Assembly (NCBI GenBank): GCA_964624065.1
Contig: CAZUWF010000007.1
Coordinates: 18,758-82,757, forward strand
DNA: 64,000 nt
Source of the DNA: UBA7960 sp964624065
GTDB taxonomy: Bacteria; Bacteroidota; Bacteroidia; Bacteroidales; UBA7960
Direction of reading: 5' to 3'
The translations under genes and the position numbers were made by a program. Positions within the stretch are counted from its first letter, which is position 1. Every line of letters begins with the position of its first letter. The notes beneath the pieces are model-generated. The model ran no database searches, was not told where the DNA came from, and worked only from the letters and a program-made list of their open reading frames with translations. This document shows, piece after piece, positions 46,003-55,307 of the stretch.

Positions 46003-46362
46003 CTACCGCAAAATCCTCTCCATCTTTTTGCCCTTAGCCAGTTCGTCAACCAGTTTGTCGAGGTAGCGAACTTGTTTGGTTAAGGGTGTTTCTATTTCTT
46101 CAATCCTGTACCCGCAAATAACCCCGGTTATCTTTTTGGCGTTGGGGTGCAGTTTTGCCATTTGGAAAAATGTTTCGAATGTCACTTTGTCGGCAATGAG
46201 TTCTTTCAGTTTGGTCACATCAAAGCCGGTAAGCCACTCGATTACCTGATTCAGCTCTTCCCTTGACCTTCCCTTACCTTCAACTTTTGCCACGTAGTGA
46301 GGATAAACTGATCCAAAGGTCATTTTTGCAATTCGTTGGTCGTGTTCCGGGGTGGTTTTCAT
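46003..46362 (-). CDS. DUF2200 family protein
   Basis: 119 residues from the ATG at 46362, where MKTTPEHDQRIAKMTFGSVY is the normal start of DUF2200 proteins. The family motifs YPHYVAKVEGKGRSREEL, QVIEWLTGF and PNAKKITGVICGYRIEEIE are present. The protein is small, soluble and basic at the end, and its function is not known. It is found sporadically in many bacteria, consistent with horizontal spread. It stands alone on the minus strand between hutU and the esterase gene. Confidence 0.93.
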   Translation of the reverse strand: MKTTPEHDQRIAKMTFGSVYPHYVAKVEGKGRSREELNQVIEWLTGFDVTKLKELIADKVTFETFFQMAKLHPNAKKITGVICGYRIEEIETPLTKQVRYLDKLVDELAKGKKMERILR

Positions 46363-46753
46363 ATAAGTTATGTTCTTTATGGTGGGTTGAACTAATGAGA
46401 TGTTTTTTAGAAATTTCAACCGTGGGTTGTAAAAAAAAAAAAACTTTACCTAATGATCTCAACCCTTGTTTTTTGTCCTGTTTGTCATTCTAAATTGTAT
46501 TGACAAATGTAATAAGAAATCCGAGAAGCAACAGTAGGCAGAATAAATCATAAACAAACACCTGAACGGGTAAATGAAAGGTGGTGGTACGCACCAACAA
46601 TAGTATCTCCACTCAAAAAACTAACCGCTCGATAATCATAAAATAGTAACTTTGCCTACTAAAAACAAGAAGAAAGTAATAGTAGCGGGGTTTTCGGGGA
46701 GGATAGGCTTTTCTGGCATTAGTTTAATATAATAGACTAAAAAATAAACCGAT
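46363..46753 (+). other. Gap with a -7 box before the esterase gene
   Basis: About 390 bp without a gene. It includes a run of 13 A (46431-46443) and TAACTTTG (46647-46654), an exact -7 box about 100 bp before the esterase ATG. No -33 element is evident. Confidence 0.45.
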
Positions 46754-47638
46754 ATGACCAAGCATTCATCAGCAATATGGATATTAATTGCAATGGCAGC
46801 ATTTAGTTTTTCGCATACTTTAAGTTTTGGAAAAAAGAAGGAGAAAAAAGGCAACATCATAATTCATCACAAATTTCAATCGGAGTATGTTGACCCTCGC
46901 AACGTGGAGGTTTGGTTGCCACCTGGCTACAATCCTGATATGAAGTACGACGTTGTCTACATGCATGACGGTCAAAACGTTTTCAATCCCAAAACATCCT
47001 ACACCGGGATAGCTTGGGAAATGGACTCAACAATGATTAGGCTTTTGGAAGAGAACAAAGTACGCCCTGCAATTGTGGTTGGCATTTGGAATACCCCAAT
47101 GAGGTTTCAGGAGTATATGCCCAACGAGCCCAACGAAGAAATCTTCAGGCGCACCAAAAACCAGGATGGCATGGCACAGATCCAATCTGACAATTATCTT
47201 TCGTTCATCGTAAAAGAACTAAAGCCATTCATTGACCAAGCATACAGCACCAATAGTGGCCCAAGATCAACCTTTATTATGGGCTCAAGTATGGGTGGGC
47301 TTATTTCCCTTTATGCCATAATCAAGTACCCCGATGTGTTTGGAGGTGCCGGTTGCGTGTCAACCCACTGGCCAGCATTGGATGGGGTCTTCATTGATTT
47401 CCTTGAGGGGAATCTACCAAATCCCTCCACGCATAAAATTTATTTCGATTACGGCACGGTGAACCTCGATTCGCTTTACAAACCATACCAGGATAGGGTA
47501 AATTTAATTATGGAAGCCTCTGGCTACGAAAGTGGAAAAAACTGGATTACCATAGGCTTTGAAGGCCACGACCATAATGAGGCGCACTGGCGCGACAGGC
47601 TCCACCATCCCACAAGGTTCTTGCTTGGAATTGAGTAA
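46754..47638 (+). CDS. Exported esterase, alpha/beta hydrolase (esterase D-like)
   Basis: 294 residues with a signal peptide (MTKHSSAIWILIAMAAFSFS). The core has EVWLPPGYNP, YMHDGQNVFNP, the nucleophile elbow MGSSMGGLISLYA and a late FEGHDHNEAHWRDR with the catalytic His. This is the putative-esterase family (enterochelin esterase / feruloyl esterase-like). It would act in the periplasm or outside; the substrate (siderophore, feruloyl or acetyl ester) cannot be chosen from sequence. It is followed after about 150 bp by mtaB, without functional linkage. Confidence 0.85.
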   Translation: MTKHSSAIWILIAMAAFSFSHTLSFGKKKEKKGNIIIHHKFQSEYVDPRNVEVWLPPGYNPDMKYDVVYMHDGQNVFNPKTSYTGIAWEMDSTMIRLLEENKVRPAIVVGIWNTPMRFQEYMPNEPNEEIFRRTKNQDGMAQIQSDNYLSFIVKELKPFIDQAYSTNSGPRSTFIMGSSMGGLISLYAIIKYPDVFGGAGCVSTHWPALDGVFIDFLEGNLPNPSTHKIYFDYGTVNLDSLYKPYQDRVNLIMEASGYESGKNWITIGFEGHDHNEAHWRDRLHHPTRFLLGIE

Positions 47639-47788
47639 CCCAAAGTGGCTGGAAAACATTCAATGTAAATTTGGTTGAAGGTAAACCTTGGTCTAAGATC
47701 CGAGGCAAGGCTATAAAAAATTCATGATTTGACTTTGCAGCCCGCTGAATAATGCCGCCTGCTAATTGTTGGTAATATTGACAAGTAT

Positions 47789-49030
47789 TTGAAAAAAATC
47801 GCTTTCCATACACTTGGTTGCAAGTTGAATTTCTCGGAAACCTCTTCCATCAAGAGGGACTTTTTGCCGAGGGAGTTCGAAAACGTGGAGTTTTCGGAGG
47901 TTGCTGATTATTACGTCATCAATTCTTGTTCGGTCACGGGCAAGGCGGAGAAAACTTGTAGGGCGTTGGTTCGCAAGGCCTTGAAAACCAATCCAGAGGC
48001 TAAGGTTGCCATAATCGGATGCTTTTCCCAACTTAAACCCGCCGAGCTGGCTGCCATGCCCGGTGTTTCGTTGGTTTTGGGCAACGATGAAAAGTTCGAC
48101 CTAATTAACCACCTAAAAAACCTATCAGCACCAACCACACCAAAAATAGACCCCAAAGACCCCGAAAGGTTCGTGCCAACATTTTCGTCCGACGACCGCA
48201 CTCGCTCGTTTCTCAAAATTCAAGACGGTTGCGATTATTTCTGCACCTATTGCACCATTCCACTTGCCCGCGGCCACAGCCGGAGCAATACGATAGCCCA
48301 AACCATTGAAACGGCAATACAATTGGCTGCTACAGGCATAAAAGAAGTTGTACTTTCGGGGGTGAATATTGGTGATTTCGGAAAAAACAACGGGGAAACG
48401 TTTTTTGAGTTCCTTAAAGAATTGGTGAGGGTTGATGGTTTCGAGCGTATAAGGATTTCGTCGGTTGAGCCCGACTTGCTGCACGATGAAATTATCGAAC
48501 TGGTGGCACGCCAGTCAAAACTTATGCCGCACTTTCACATACCGCTTCAATCGGGCAGCAACAAAGTGTTGAAAGATATGGGAAGACACTACTCTCGAGA
48601 GGTATTCGAATCCAGGGTGCGCAGCATCAAGCAGCTGATGCCTCACGCTTGCATTGCAGCCGATGTCATTGTTGGGTTCCCAACAGAAACTGAAGAACTA
48701 TTTTCAGAAACCCATAAGTTCATCGAGAGCCTTCCGATTTCATACCTTCATGTTTTCTCATACAGCCAAAGGGAAAACACCAAGGCGTTGAAATTGACCC
48801 TAATGAACAACCCCCCGGAGGTTGCCCGGCGCTCCAGAGCATTGCACGACCTTTCCGATAAGAAAAAAGAGCAATTCTACAGAGAAAACAAAGGCTACAA
48901 GGCTCTGGTTTTGTGGGAAAACGACAAATCAGGAGGTTACATGCATGGGTTTACCGATAACTACATCCGGCTCCAGACCAAGTACGACGAAAACCTGGTG
49001 AACACTATTCAGGAGGTTATTGTTCGGTGA
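47789..49030 (+). CDS. mtaB: tRNA t6A37 methylthiotransferase MtaB
   Basis: 413 residues starting at a TTG at 47789; MKKIAFHTLGCKLNFSETS is the exact family start and no ATG fits. MtaB is a radical-SAM enzyme that methylthiolates N6-threonylcarbamoyladenosine at position 37 of ANN-decoding tRNAs. It has the N-terminal UPF0004 domain with Cys in TLGCKLN, NSCSVTGKAE and IIGCFSQ, the radical-SAM motif CDYFCTYC, and a C-terminal TRAM-like end. The sequence CKLNFSETS distinguishes it from MiaB and RimO. Identification is secure. Confidence 0.94.
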   Translation: MKKIAFHTLGCKLNFSETSSIKRDFLPREFENVEFSEVADYYVINSCSVTGKAEKTCRALVRKALKTNPEAKVAIIGCFSQLKPAELAAMPGVSLVLGNDEKFDLINHLKNLSAPTTPKIDPKDPERFVPTFSSDDRTRSFLKIQDGCDYFCTYCTIPLARGHSRSNTIAQTIETAIQLAATGIKEVVLSGVNIGDFGKNNGETFFEFLKELVRVDGFERIRISSVEPDLLHDEIIELVARQSKLMPHFHIPLQSGSNKVLKDMGRHYSREVFESRVRSIKQLMPHACIAADVIVGFPTETEELFSETHKFIESLPISYLHVFSYSQRENTKALKLTLMNNPPEVARRSRALHDLSDKKKEQFYRENKGYKALVLWENDKSGGYMHGFTDNYIRLQTKYDENLVNTIQEVIVR

Positions 49031-49271
49031 ACCACCATTAGTCCGGAGGTAAGGTAGAATAACCACGAGAGAAGAATATTGGACGATGGGAATTGGTACT
49101 TAAAACTTTGAAACCATTAAAAATTTAAACCTTACCTCTGTTTTTTCACTTCTTGCTTTTTCCAGATTTTCTTAAGGTGTTCTGAGTGTTTCTAAAGCGA
49201 AAAAAATTCTTAAAAATTTGATTTAATCAGGGTTTGAAAAGCAATCGGTTTTACAAGGATTCAAATTAAAA

Positions 49272-50075
49272 ATGAATACTTACCCACAATTAAACCTCCT
49301 GAGGGAGCTTGTTTGCGAGCTTGCCCTTCGGGTCGGACTTTTTCTCAAGGAGGAAAACAGCAAGCTGGACCATAGCCAAGTAGAGACCAAAAGCCTCAAT
49401 AGCCTGGTATCGTATGTTGACAAAGAAGCAGAGCGAATTTTGGTGGCAGGCCTAAAGGAGCTTTTACCCGAGTCGGGTTTCTTGGCCGAGGAGGAAACCG
49501 CAACAAGCCAAGGTGAAGATTTTGTTTGGATCATTGACCCATTAGATGGAACTACCAACTACATACACAGACTCCCCATTTACAGCATTTCATTTGCCTT
49601 GCAGCATCACAACCAAATAATTATCGGCGTGGTTTACGAGGTAAACAACAACGAATTGTTTTGGGCAGTGAAGGACAAGGGAGCCTTTCTAAACGGACAA
49701 AGAATTTTTGCATCCAACAGGCAAAAAATGGACGACTGCCTCGTTGCCACTGGTTTCCCTTATTTCGACTACACTATATTGGACAATTACATTCCATACC
49801 TTATTTGGTGCATGCAAACAACCAGGGGTGTTCGCCGCCTGGGTAGTGCTGCCGTTGACCTTGCATACGTTGCCTGCGGGCGATTTGACGGTTTTTTCGA
49901 ATACAGCCTAAACGCTTGGGACGTGGCTGCCGGGAGCCTTATCGTAAAAGAAGCAGGCGGCAAGGTAACCGATTTTTCGGGCACCGACCATTACTTGCAT
50001 GACAAACAAATACTTGCAGCCGGCAGGGAAATACACAAACTTATGCTCGAAAAGGCAATGGAACTGCTATTGTAG
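49272..50075 (+). CDS. Inositol monophosphatase family phosphatase
   Basis: 267 residues. The metal/phosphate motif LAEEETA ... WIIDPLDGTTNYIHRLP and the second motif AWDVAAGSLIVKEAGGKVTD are those of the IMPase/SuhB/CysQ superfamily. Members hydrolyse inositol monophosphate or related sugar phosphates; the bacterial physiological substrate is often unclear. It is a single gene, with more than 240 bp free on its upstream side. Confidence 0.93.
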   Translation: MNTYPQLNLLRELVCELALRVGLFLKEENSKLDHSQVETKSLNSLVSYVDKEAERILVAGLKELLPESGFLAEEETATSQGEDFVWIIDPLDGTTNYIHRLPIYSISFALQHHNQIIIGVVYEVNNNELFWAVKDKGAFLNGQRIFASNRQKMDDCLVATGFPYFDYTILDNYIPYLIWCMQTTRGVRRLGSAAVDLAYVACGRFDGFFEYSLNAWDVAAGSLIVKEAGGKVTDFSGTDHYLHDKQILAAGREIHKLMLEKAMELLL

Positions 50076-50179
50076 CAAAAATTATTTAAGACCCCTGTTC
50101 CAAAAATAAGTAGTTGAAAGAAATTGTTAAATTTGTGGCAGTTAATCCCTAGGTTAATTTTTAAACATATTTTTAAAAA

Positions 50180-52222
50180 ATGAAAAAAATCATCTCATTC
50201 CTATCATTAATTATCTTTTTAATAGGTAACGGAAATAACCTTTCAAGTCAGATTAAAGAAGAATCGCCGGTAGGCCAGGCCGTTGTGACTGGCCTTATTG
50301 AAAGGCTCGTGGAAAATCACGGTCGAGAAACAAAATTCCGCATTGAGAGAGGGGTTAAACAAGCTGCAACACTTTGGCGACTTAGCGATGGGACTGTTGA
50401 GGATTTCAAGAACTTCATTATGAAAAACTTTATCTCCAACGAAGTGGAGCTTAACCTTATTTTCGACCGACTTGCCAACAACTTCGAGTACCTTTTCGGG
50501 TATATGGGTCGTATCGGAATGGAGCTAAGAAGGCAAGTTGACGAAGACCGAGGATCACTACACCAAATAGACCAAATATTCGGGGCTTACAGTCCGTCGG
50601 CGCACATTCAAGACGACTTGTTCAAGAATAAGATAGCTTTTATCGTTGCGCTCAATTTTCCTAAATATTCATTGGAGGAGAAAAACCAATTGGGAGCTGA
50701 TTGGGATGGCCGTCAATGGGGTATGGCGAGGCTTGGAGAAGTTTTCACGGCTCGGGTTCCTCCCAGCATTATTCAAGAAAACAACCAAGTTTACAGCAAG
50801 GGGCGGCTTTACATTTCGGAGTACAACATTTTCGCCGGAAGGCTTTTGAACCAAGCTGGCCAAACACGTTTCCCACAGGCCATGAAGCTCTTGGCACACT
50901 GGAACGTTCGTGACGAGATAAAGTCGAACTACACCCAGGCAAACGGGCTCGAAAAACAAGAAATGCTCTACCATGTGATGCTGCGCATTATCAATCAGGA
51001 CATTCCCAAGCAGGTTATTAACAACGAAGCGTACAACTGGAATCCCTTTACCAACGAGCTTTTCAGGGATGGAAAGCCAGAAAAGGTAATACCCGAAGGA
51101 ACCGTCAGGTACGAGCATCTACTCGAAAACTTCAGGGCAATCAAAAGGGTTGACCCATATTATCCGTGTGCCGACACTTACATCAAAAGGCGTTTCGACG
51201 ACAGTATGGAAATTCCGTTCGAAGAGGTTGATAACCTTTTCAAGGAATATGCAGCATCTCCCCTGTTGCGCGAGGTGGCAAAAATTATTAGCGGTAGGCT
51301 CGGCAGGCCTCTTCGCCCATTTGACCTCTGGTACGATGGATTCAAGTCGCGCGGGGCAATTGGCGAGGAAGCCCTTGATAAGATTACTAAGGGGCGCTAT
51401 CCGAGTGCCCAAGCAATGAAGCAGGACCTGCCACGTATGCTCAGGCATCTGCAATTCAACCCTAAAATGGCAGAATTCATCGCCTCAAAAATTGAGGTTG
51501 ACGCCGCTCGTGGTTCAGGGCATGCCTTAAGGGCATCCATGCGCGAAACTACTTCGCACCTCCGCACCCGGGTTGCCAAAGAAGGGATGAACTACAAGGG
51601 TTACAACATTGCTATTCACGAGCTTGGACACAACGTGGAGCAAACCATAAGCGTGCAAAGGGTTAACAATTACTTTGTCAACGGAATCCCAAACACTGCA
51701 TTTACCGAAGCATTGGCCTTCATGTTTCAGGCTCGCGATCTCGAGCTGCTGGGTATGAAACAAAATGACCCGCTTAAGGATCATCTTGATGTGTTGGATG
51801 TATTCTGGAACAACTACGAAATGATGGGTGTATCGCTCGTGGATATGAACGTTTGGAAATGGATGTATGAAAACCCCGAAGCCAACCCCGAACAGCTCAA
51901 AGAGGCTGTTATTAAAATAGCGAAAGGAATTTGGAACGAATATTATGCCGACGTTTTTGGCCAACGAGATATTCCCCTGCTTGCCATTTACTCTCATATG
52001 ATTCAGTCGCCGTTATATCTTATGAACTACCCCTATGGCCGATTGATAATGTTTCAGCTCGAAGATTACTACAAAGGCAAGAATTTTGCCGATGAAACAC
52101 TCAGGATTTTCAGCCTGGGAAGACTTACTCCACGCATTTGGATGCAAAGGGCTGTTGGAACTCAAATTAGAAACCAACCAATATTCAATGCCGTAATTGA
52201 GGCCCTGGCAAAGATTCAGTAA
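50180..52222 (+). CDS. Secreted gluzincin-like metallopeptidase of unknown family
   Basis: 680 residues with a signal peptide (MKKIISFLSLIIFLIGNG, cleavage near SSQIKEE). Near residue 480 lies NIAIHELGHNVEQTISV, an HExxH zinc site, and about 30 residues on NTAFTEALAFMFQ gives a Glu in the right place for the third ligand (gluzincin pattern). The rest is helical and charged without a family I can name; a distant M3-like architecture is possible. It should act in the periplasm or outside on peptides. A TAAATTTG -7 box lies at 50128-50135, 45 bp before the ATG. Enzyme class is likely, specificity unknown. Confidence 0.75.
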   Translation: MKKIISFLSLIIFLIGNGNNLSSQIKEESPVGQAVVTGLIERLVENHGRETKFRIERGVKQAATLWRLSDGTVEDFKNFIMKNFISNEVELNLIFDRLANNFEYLFGYMGRIGMELRRQVDEDRGSLHQIDQIFGAYSPSAHIQDDLFKNKIAFIVALNFPKYSLEEKNQLGADWDGRQWGMARLGEVFTARVPPSIIQENNQVYSKGRLYISEYNIFAGRLLNQAGQTRFPQAMKLLAHWNVRDEIKSNYTQANGLEKQEMLYHVMLRIINQDIPKQVINNEAYNWNPFTNELFRDGKPEKVIPEGTVRYEHLLENFRAIKRVDPYYPCADTYIKRRFDDSMEIPFEEVDNLFKEYAASPLLREVAKIISGRLGRPLRPFDLWYDGFKSRGAIGEEALDKITKGRYPSAQAMKQDLPRMLRHLQFNPKMAEFIASKIEVDAARGSGHALRASMRETTSHLRTRVAKEGMNYKGYNIAIHELGHNVEQTISVQRVNNYFVNGIPNTAFTEALAFMFQARDLELLGMKQNDPLKDHLDVLDVFWNNYEMMGVSLVDMNVWKWMYENPEANPEQLKEAVIKIAKGIWNEYYADVFGQRDIPLLAIYSHMIQSPLYLMNYPYGRLIMFQLEDYYKGKNFADETLRIFSLGRLTPRIWMQRAVGTQIRNQPIFNAVIEALAKIQ

Positions 52223-52302
52223 GTTTGCCTGTTGGTGGGAGGTGAAGTTTTGATTATCAATTGTTACCTTTTCCGATGTTTAATTAATAAATTCTTACCC
52301 TT

Positions 52303-52617
52303 ATGATTATCACAACCACTGAAACCATTCCCGGAAGGGAAATTGATCAAATCTTGGGAATTGCCCGCGGGAGCACAGTACGCGCAAGGGCAATTGGCCG
52401 CGACATCACGGCTATGTTCAAAAACATAGTCGGAGGCGAAATTGAAGAATACACGAAACTTCAAGCAGATTCGCGCGAACAATCAATAGAGCGTATGGTT
52501 AATGATGCCAAGAATCTTGGTGCCCATGCCATTGTAAACGTAAGACTTGCCACCTCCATGGTAATGCAGGGAGCGGCCGAGATACTTGCATACGGAACAG
52601 CAGTAACACTCAAGTAA
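52303..52617 (+). CDS. YbjQ/UPF0145 family protein
   Basis: 104 residues, complete: MIITTTETIPGREIDQILGI starts the family and VNDAKNLGAHAIVNVRLATS and AYGTAVTL are its conserved strands. The fold is a pentameric dodecin-like bundle of unknown function, sometimes annotated as heavy-metal-binding. The stop is followed after one base by the ATG of a 44-residue membrane peptide, so the two are coupled. Confidence 0.92.
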   Translation: MIITTTETIPGREIDQILGIARGSTVRARAIGRDITAMFKNIVGGEIEEYTKLQADSREQSIERMVNDAKNLGAHAIVNVRLATSMVMQGAAEILAYGTAVTLK

Positions 52618-52618
52618 T

Positions 52619-52753
52619 ATGGAAACGCTGCCAACAATAATCCTAGGCTTTTACGGTCTGGTATTTTTTGTGTTCATCGTACTCCTTGTTTATTTCATAG
52701 TACGCAGGGTTAAGAAAAAAAAGCTTGAAAAGTTTGAAAACAGGGAGAACTAA
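52619..52753 (+). CDS. Small membrane peptide coupled to the YbjQ gene
   Basis: 44 residues: METLPTII, then one hydrophobic helix (about residues 6-28: LGFYGLVFFVFIVLLVYFIV), then a strongly basic tail RRVKKKKLEKFENREN. It begins one base after the stop of the YbjQ gene and ends 28 bp before a terminator hairpin, so it sits neatly inside the transcription unit. The one-helix, basic-tail layout suits a small inner-membrane anchor. No family is recognised; the case for a real gene rests on position and composition. Confidence 0.65.
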   Translation: METLPTIILGFYGLVFFVFIVLLVYFIVRRVKKKKLEKFENREN

Positions 52754-52780
52754 GGTTCAATTTTATGATACAACTAATGC

Positions 52781-52808
52781 ACCAGTTTTATACACGCACT
52801 GGTTTTTT
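52781..52808 (+). terminator. Terminator after the YbjQ/small-peptide unit
   Basis: ACCAGT (52781-52786) pairs with ACTGGT (52798-52803) around an 11-nt loop and is followed directly by TTTTT. The stem is short (6 bp) but the U-tract and location are right. Confidence 0.65.
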
Positions 52809-52871
52809 GCCACAATTAATAGGGCATCCTTGAATTTAAAAACCTTGCTTTTAAAATATTTTCGAAAATAA

Positions 52872-55307
52872 ATGAGAAAACTACCCCTAATATTAGCCTT
52901 AGGCTTACTGATTTTTAGGAGTGCGTTCATTTCGATGGCACAAATTAATTACCAGCAACCACCTCAGGAAATAATTGATTTAGTGGATGCCCCCTCAACA
53001 CCTGGGGTTTCAATTAGTCCAGACCAAAATACCCTCTTGCTTTCGCACCGGCCCGATAGGCCAACCATAGACCAGTTAGATGCTCCGGAGCTCAGGCTTG
53101 CAGGTATACGGTTCAACCCGGTAACGCTCGGAAGCACCAACCCTAGCTTCACCACAGGACTAACCTTTGCCAACCTTGATGGGACCAACATCCGCGATGT
53201 TAAGGGTTTACCATCCAAGCCAAGAATTAGCAACGTATCTTGGTCGATGGATTCCAAAATTGTCGCGTTTACCCACACCGCCGAGGATGGCATAGAGTTG
53301 TGGGTTACCGATGTGGCATCAGCCACCGCAAGACCATTAACCGGCCGAATTGTTAATGATGTATTGGGTCAAACCTTTGCTTGGCTTCCCGACAACAGGA
53401 ATATAGTCTTTTCGGCAGTGGTCGATGGTCGTGGGCAGGCACCCCAGCGCCCTTTGGTGGCCAAAGGTCCAATGGTGCAAGAAAGCGGAGGTCGCAGGGC
53501 GGCTGTAAGAACATTCCAAGATTTGCTGCGCGATGTGCACGACGAAGAGATTTTTGAGTATTACGCCACCTCGCAACTTGATGTTGTTGACATTGAGGGC
53601 AATAAAAGAACCTTGGGCAGGCCGGGAATTTACAACCGGTTCAGCCCATCGCCCGATGGTAGGTACCTCTTGACAACCCAAACTGTCAGGCCTTTCTCAT
53701 ACATAGTTCCTTTAAACCGCTTTCCCCAATTAATTGAGGTAATAGACCTTGAGGGTAATCTTGTAAAAACCCTTGCCGAAGTACCCCTTACCGATAACTT
53801 ACCCCAAGGGTTTGATGCAACCCAAACCGGTCCACGGTCTCCTGCTTGGCGAGCTGATGCTCCCGCAACACTGGTTTGGGCCGAAGCCCTTGACGGGGGC
53901 GATCCGGCAAAAGAGGTGGAGTTTCGCGATAGGGTATTCGTCCTCGAAGCTCCTTTCACGGCCGCGCCAACCCCTTGGTTTGACCTAGAGTTAAGATTTA
54001 TGGGGATTACTTGGGGCAACGAAAATTACGCCCTAATTGGTCAAACCTGGCGCAGAAACCGCAGGGCAATTCAAAGCTCTTTCAATCCCTCAGAAAAAAA
54101 CCCGAAGCTAACCATAATTTTTGACCGCTCCACTGAAGACAGTTACAGCGACCCGGGAAGGTTTCAAACAACTCAAAATCAATTTGGACGACAGGTTTTG
54201 ATGTTTGGAAACCGAAACCGTTCCCTATACTTGTTTGGGATGGGGGCTTCGCCAGAGGGCAACAAACCCTTCGTTGACGAGTTTGAAATACGAACCGGGA
54301 AAACAAGAAGGTTGTGGCAAAGCCAACCTCCCTACTTGGAAAACCCACTATTGTTGATCGATCCAGCTAAGGGCCATTTAATCACGATCAGGCAATCCGT
54401 TGAAGAGCAGCCCAATTATTTCTTTCGCAACTTGAAAAGAAACAGCCAAACCCAAATAACCAAATTTCCAGATCCCACCCCTGCCCTGCGAGAACTCCAC
54501 AAAGAAGTTATACATTACAAACGTGCAGACGGAATACCTCTAAACGGAACCCTTTATTTGCCGGCAGGTTACAAAATAGGTGTTGATTCTCCCCTAGCCA
54601 CATTGCTTTGGGCTTACCCGCAAGAGTTCAAAAGTGCCGATGCAGCGGGGCAGGTGTCGGGTTCGCCGCATTCCTTCACCCGAATTGGGCCTTCATCACC
54701 TGTAATGCTTGCCACCCAAGGTTATGCAGTTTTGGACAATGCCAGTTTTCCTATTGTGGGCGAGGGCGAAAATGAACCCAACGACACTTTCGTAGAACAA
54801 TTAATCGCAAATGCCGAGGCTGCAATAAACAAGCTGGTAGAAATGGGAGTTTCCGACCGCGAGAGGGTTGCTGTTTCGGGGCACTCTTACGGGGCATTCA
54901 TGGCAGCCAACCTTCTCAGCCATAGTAACCTTTTTGCTGCCGGAGTGGCTAGAAGCGGCGCTTACAACCGTACCCTCACACCATTTGGTTTTCAAGGCGA
55001 GGAAAGAACTTTCTGGCAAGCGCCAGAAACTTACAACATTATGTCGCCATTTATGTACGCCAATAAGGTAAATGCTCCAATGCTGATTATTCACGGGGCT
55101 GACGACAACAATTCAGGTACATTCCCCATTCAAAGTGAAAGATATTACGATGCACTAAGGGGACACGGGGCAATAGCTAGGCTAGTCATGCTCCCGCACG
55201 AGGGCCATGGATATACGGCAAGAGAGTCTGTATTGCACATGCATTGGGAGTGGATTCAGTGGCTGGACAGGTACGTGAAGGGAAAACCAAAGGCGAAGGA
55301 ACAATGA
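52872..55307 (+). CDS. S9 family prolyl oligopeptidase-type serine peptidase
   Basis: 811 residues with a signal peptide (MRKLPLILALGLLIFRSAFIS). The N-terminal about 550 residues form a beta-propeller with WSMDSKIVAFTHTAEDGIELWVTD-type blades. The C-terminal alpha/beta hydrolase holds the catalytic triad: Ser near 672 in SGHSYGAF, Asp near 744 in HGADDNN, and His near 779 in PHEGHGY. The layout and motifs match the S9 subgroup related to glutamyl endopeptidases rather than DPP IV. It is exported and probably degrades peptides. The sfsA ATG overlaps the stop by ATGA. Confidence 0.93.
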   Translation: MRKLPLILALGLLIFRSAFISMAQINYQQPPQEIIDLVDAPSTPGVSISPDQNTLLLSHRPDRPTIDQLDAPELRLAGIRFNPVTLGSTNPSFTTGLTFANLDGTNIRDVKGLPSKPRISNVSWSMDSKIVAFTHTAEDGIELWVTDVASATARPLTGRIVNDVLGQTFAWLPDNRNIVFSAVVDGRGQAPQRPLVAKGPMVQESGGRRAAVRTFQDLLRDVHDEEIFEYYATSQLDVVDIEGNKRTLGRPGIYNRFSPSPDGRYLLTTQTVRPFSYIVPLNRFPQLIEVIDLEGNLVKTLAEVPLTDNLPQGFDATQTGPRSPAWRADAPATLVWAEALDGGDPAKEVEFRDRVFVLEAPFTAAPTPWFDLELRFMGITWGNENYALIGQTWRRNRRAIQSSFNPSEKNPKLTIIFDRSTEDSYSDPGRFQTTQNQFGRQVLMFGNRNRSLYLFGMGASPEGNKPFVDEFEIRTGKTRRLWQSQPPYLENPLLLIDPAKGHLITIRQSVEEQPNYFFRNLKRNSQTQITKFPDPTPALRELHKEVIHYKRADGIPLNGTLYLPAGYKIGVDSPLATLLWAYPQEFKSADAAGQVSGSPHSFTRIGPSSPVMLATQGYAVLDNASFPIVGEGENEPNDTFVEQLIANAEAAINKLVEMGVSDRERVAVSGHSYGAFMAANLLSHSNLFAAGVARSGAYNRTLTPFGFQGEERTFWQAPETYNIMSPFMYANKVNAPMLIIHGADDNNSGTFPIQSERYYDALRGHGAIARLVMLPHEGHGYTARESVLHMHWEWIQWLDRYVKGKPKAKEQ

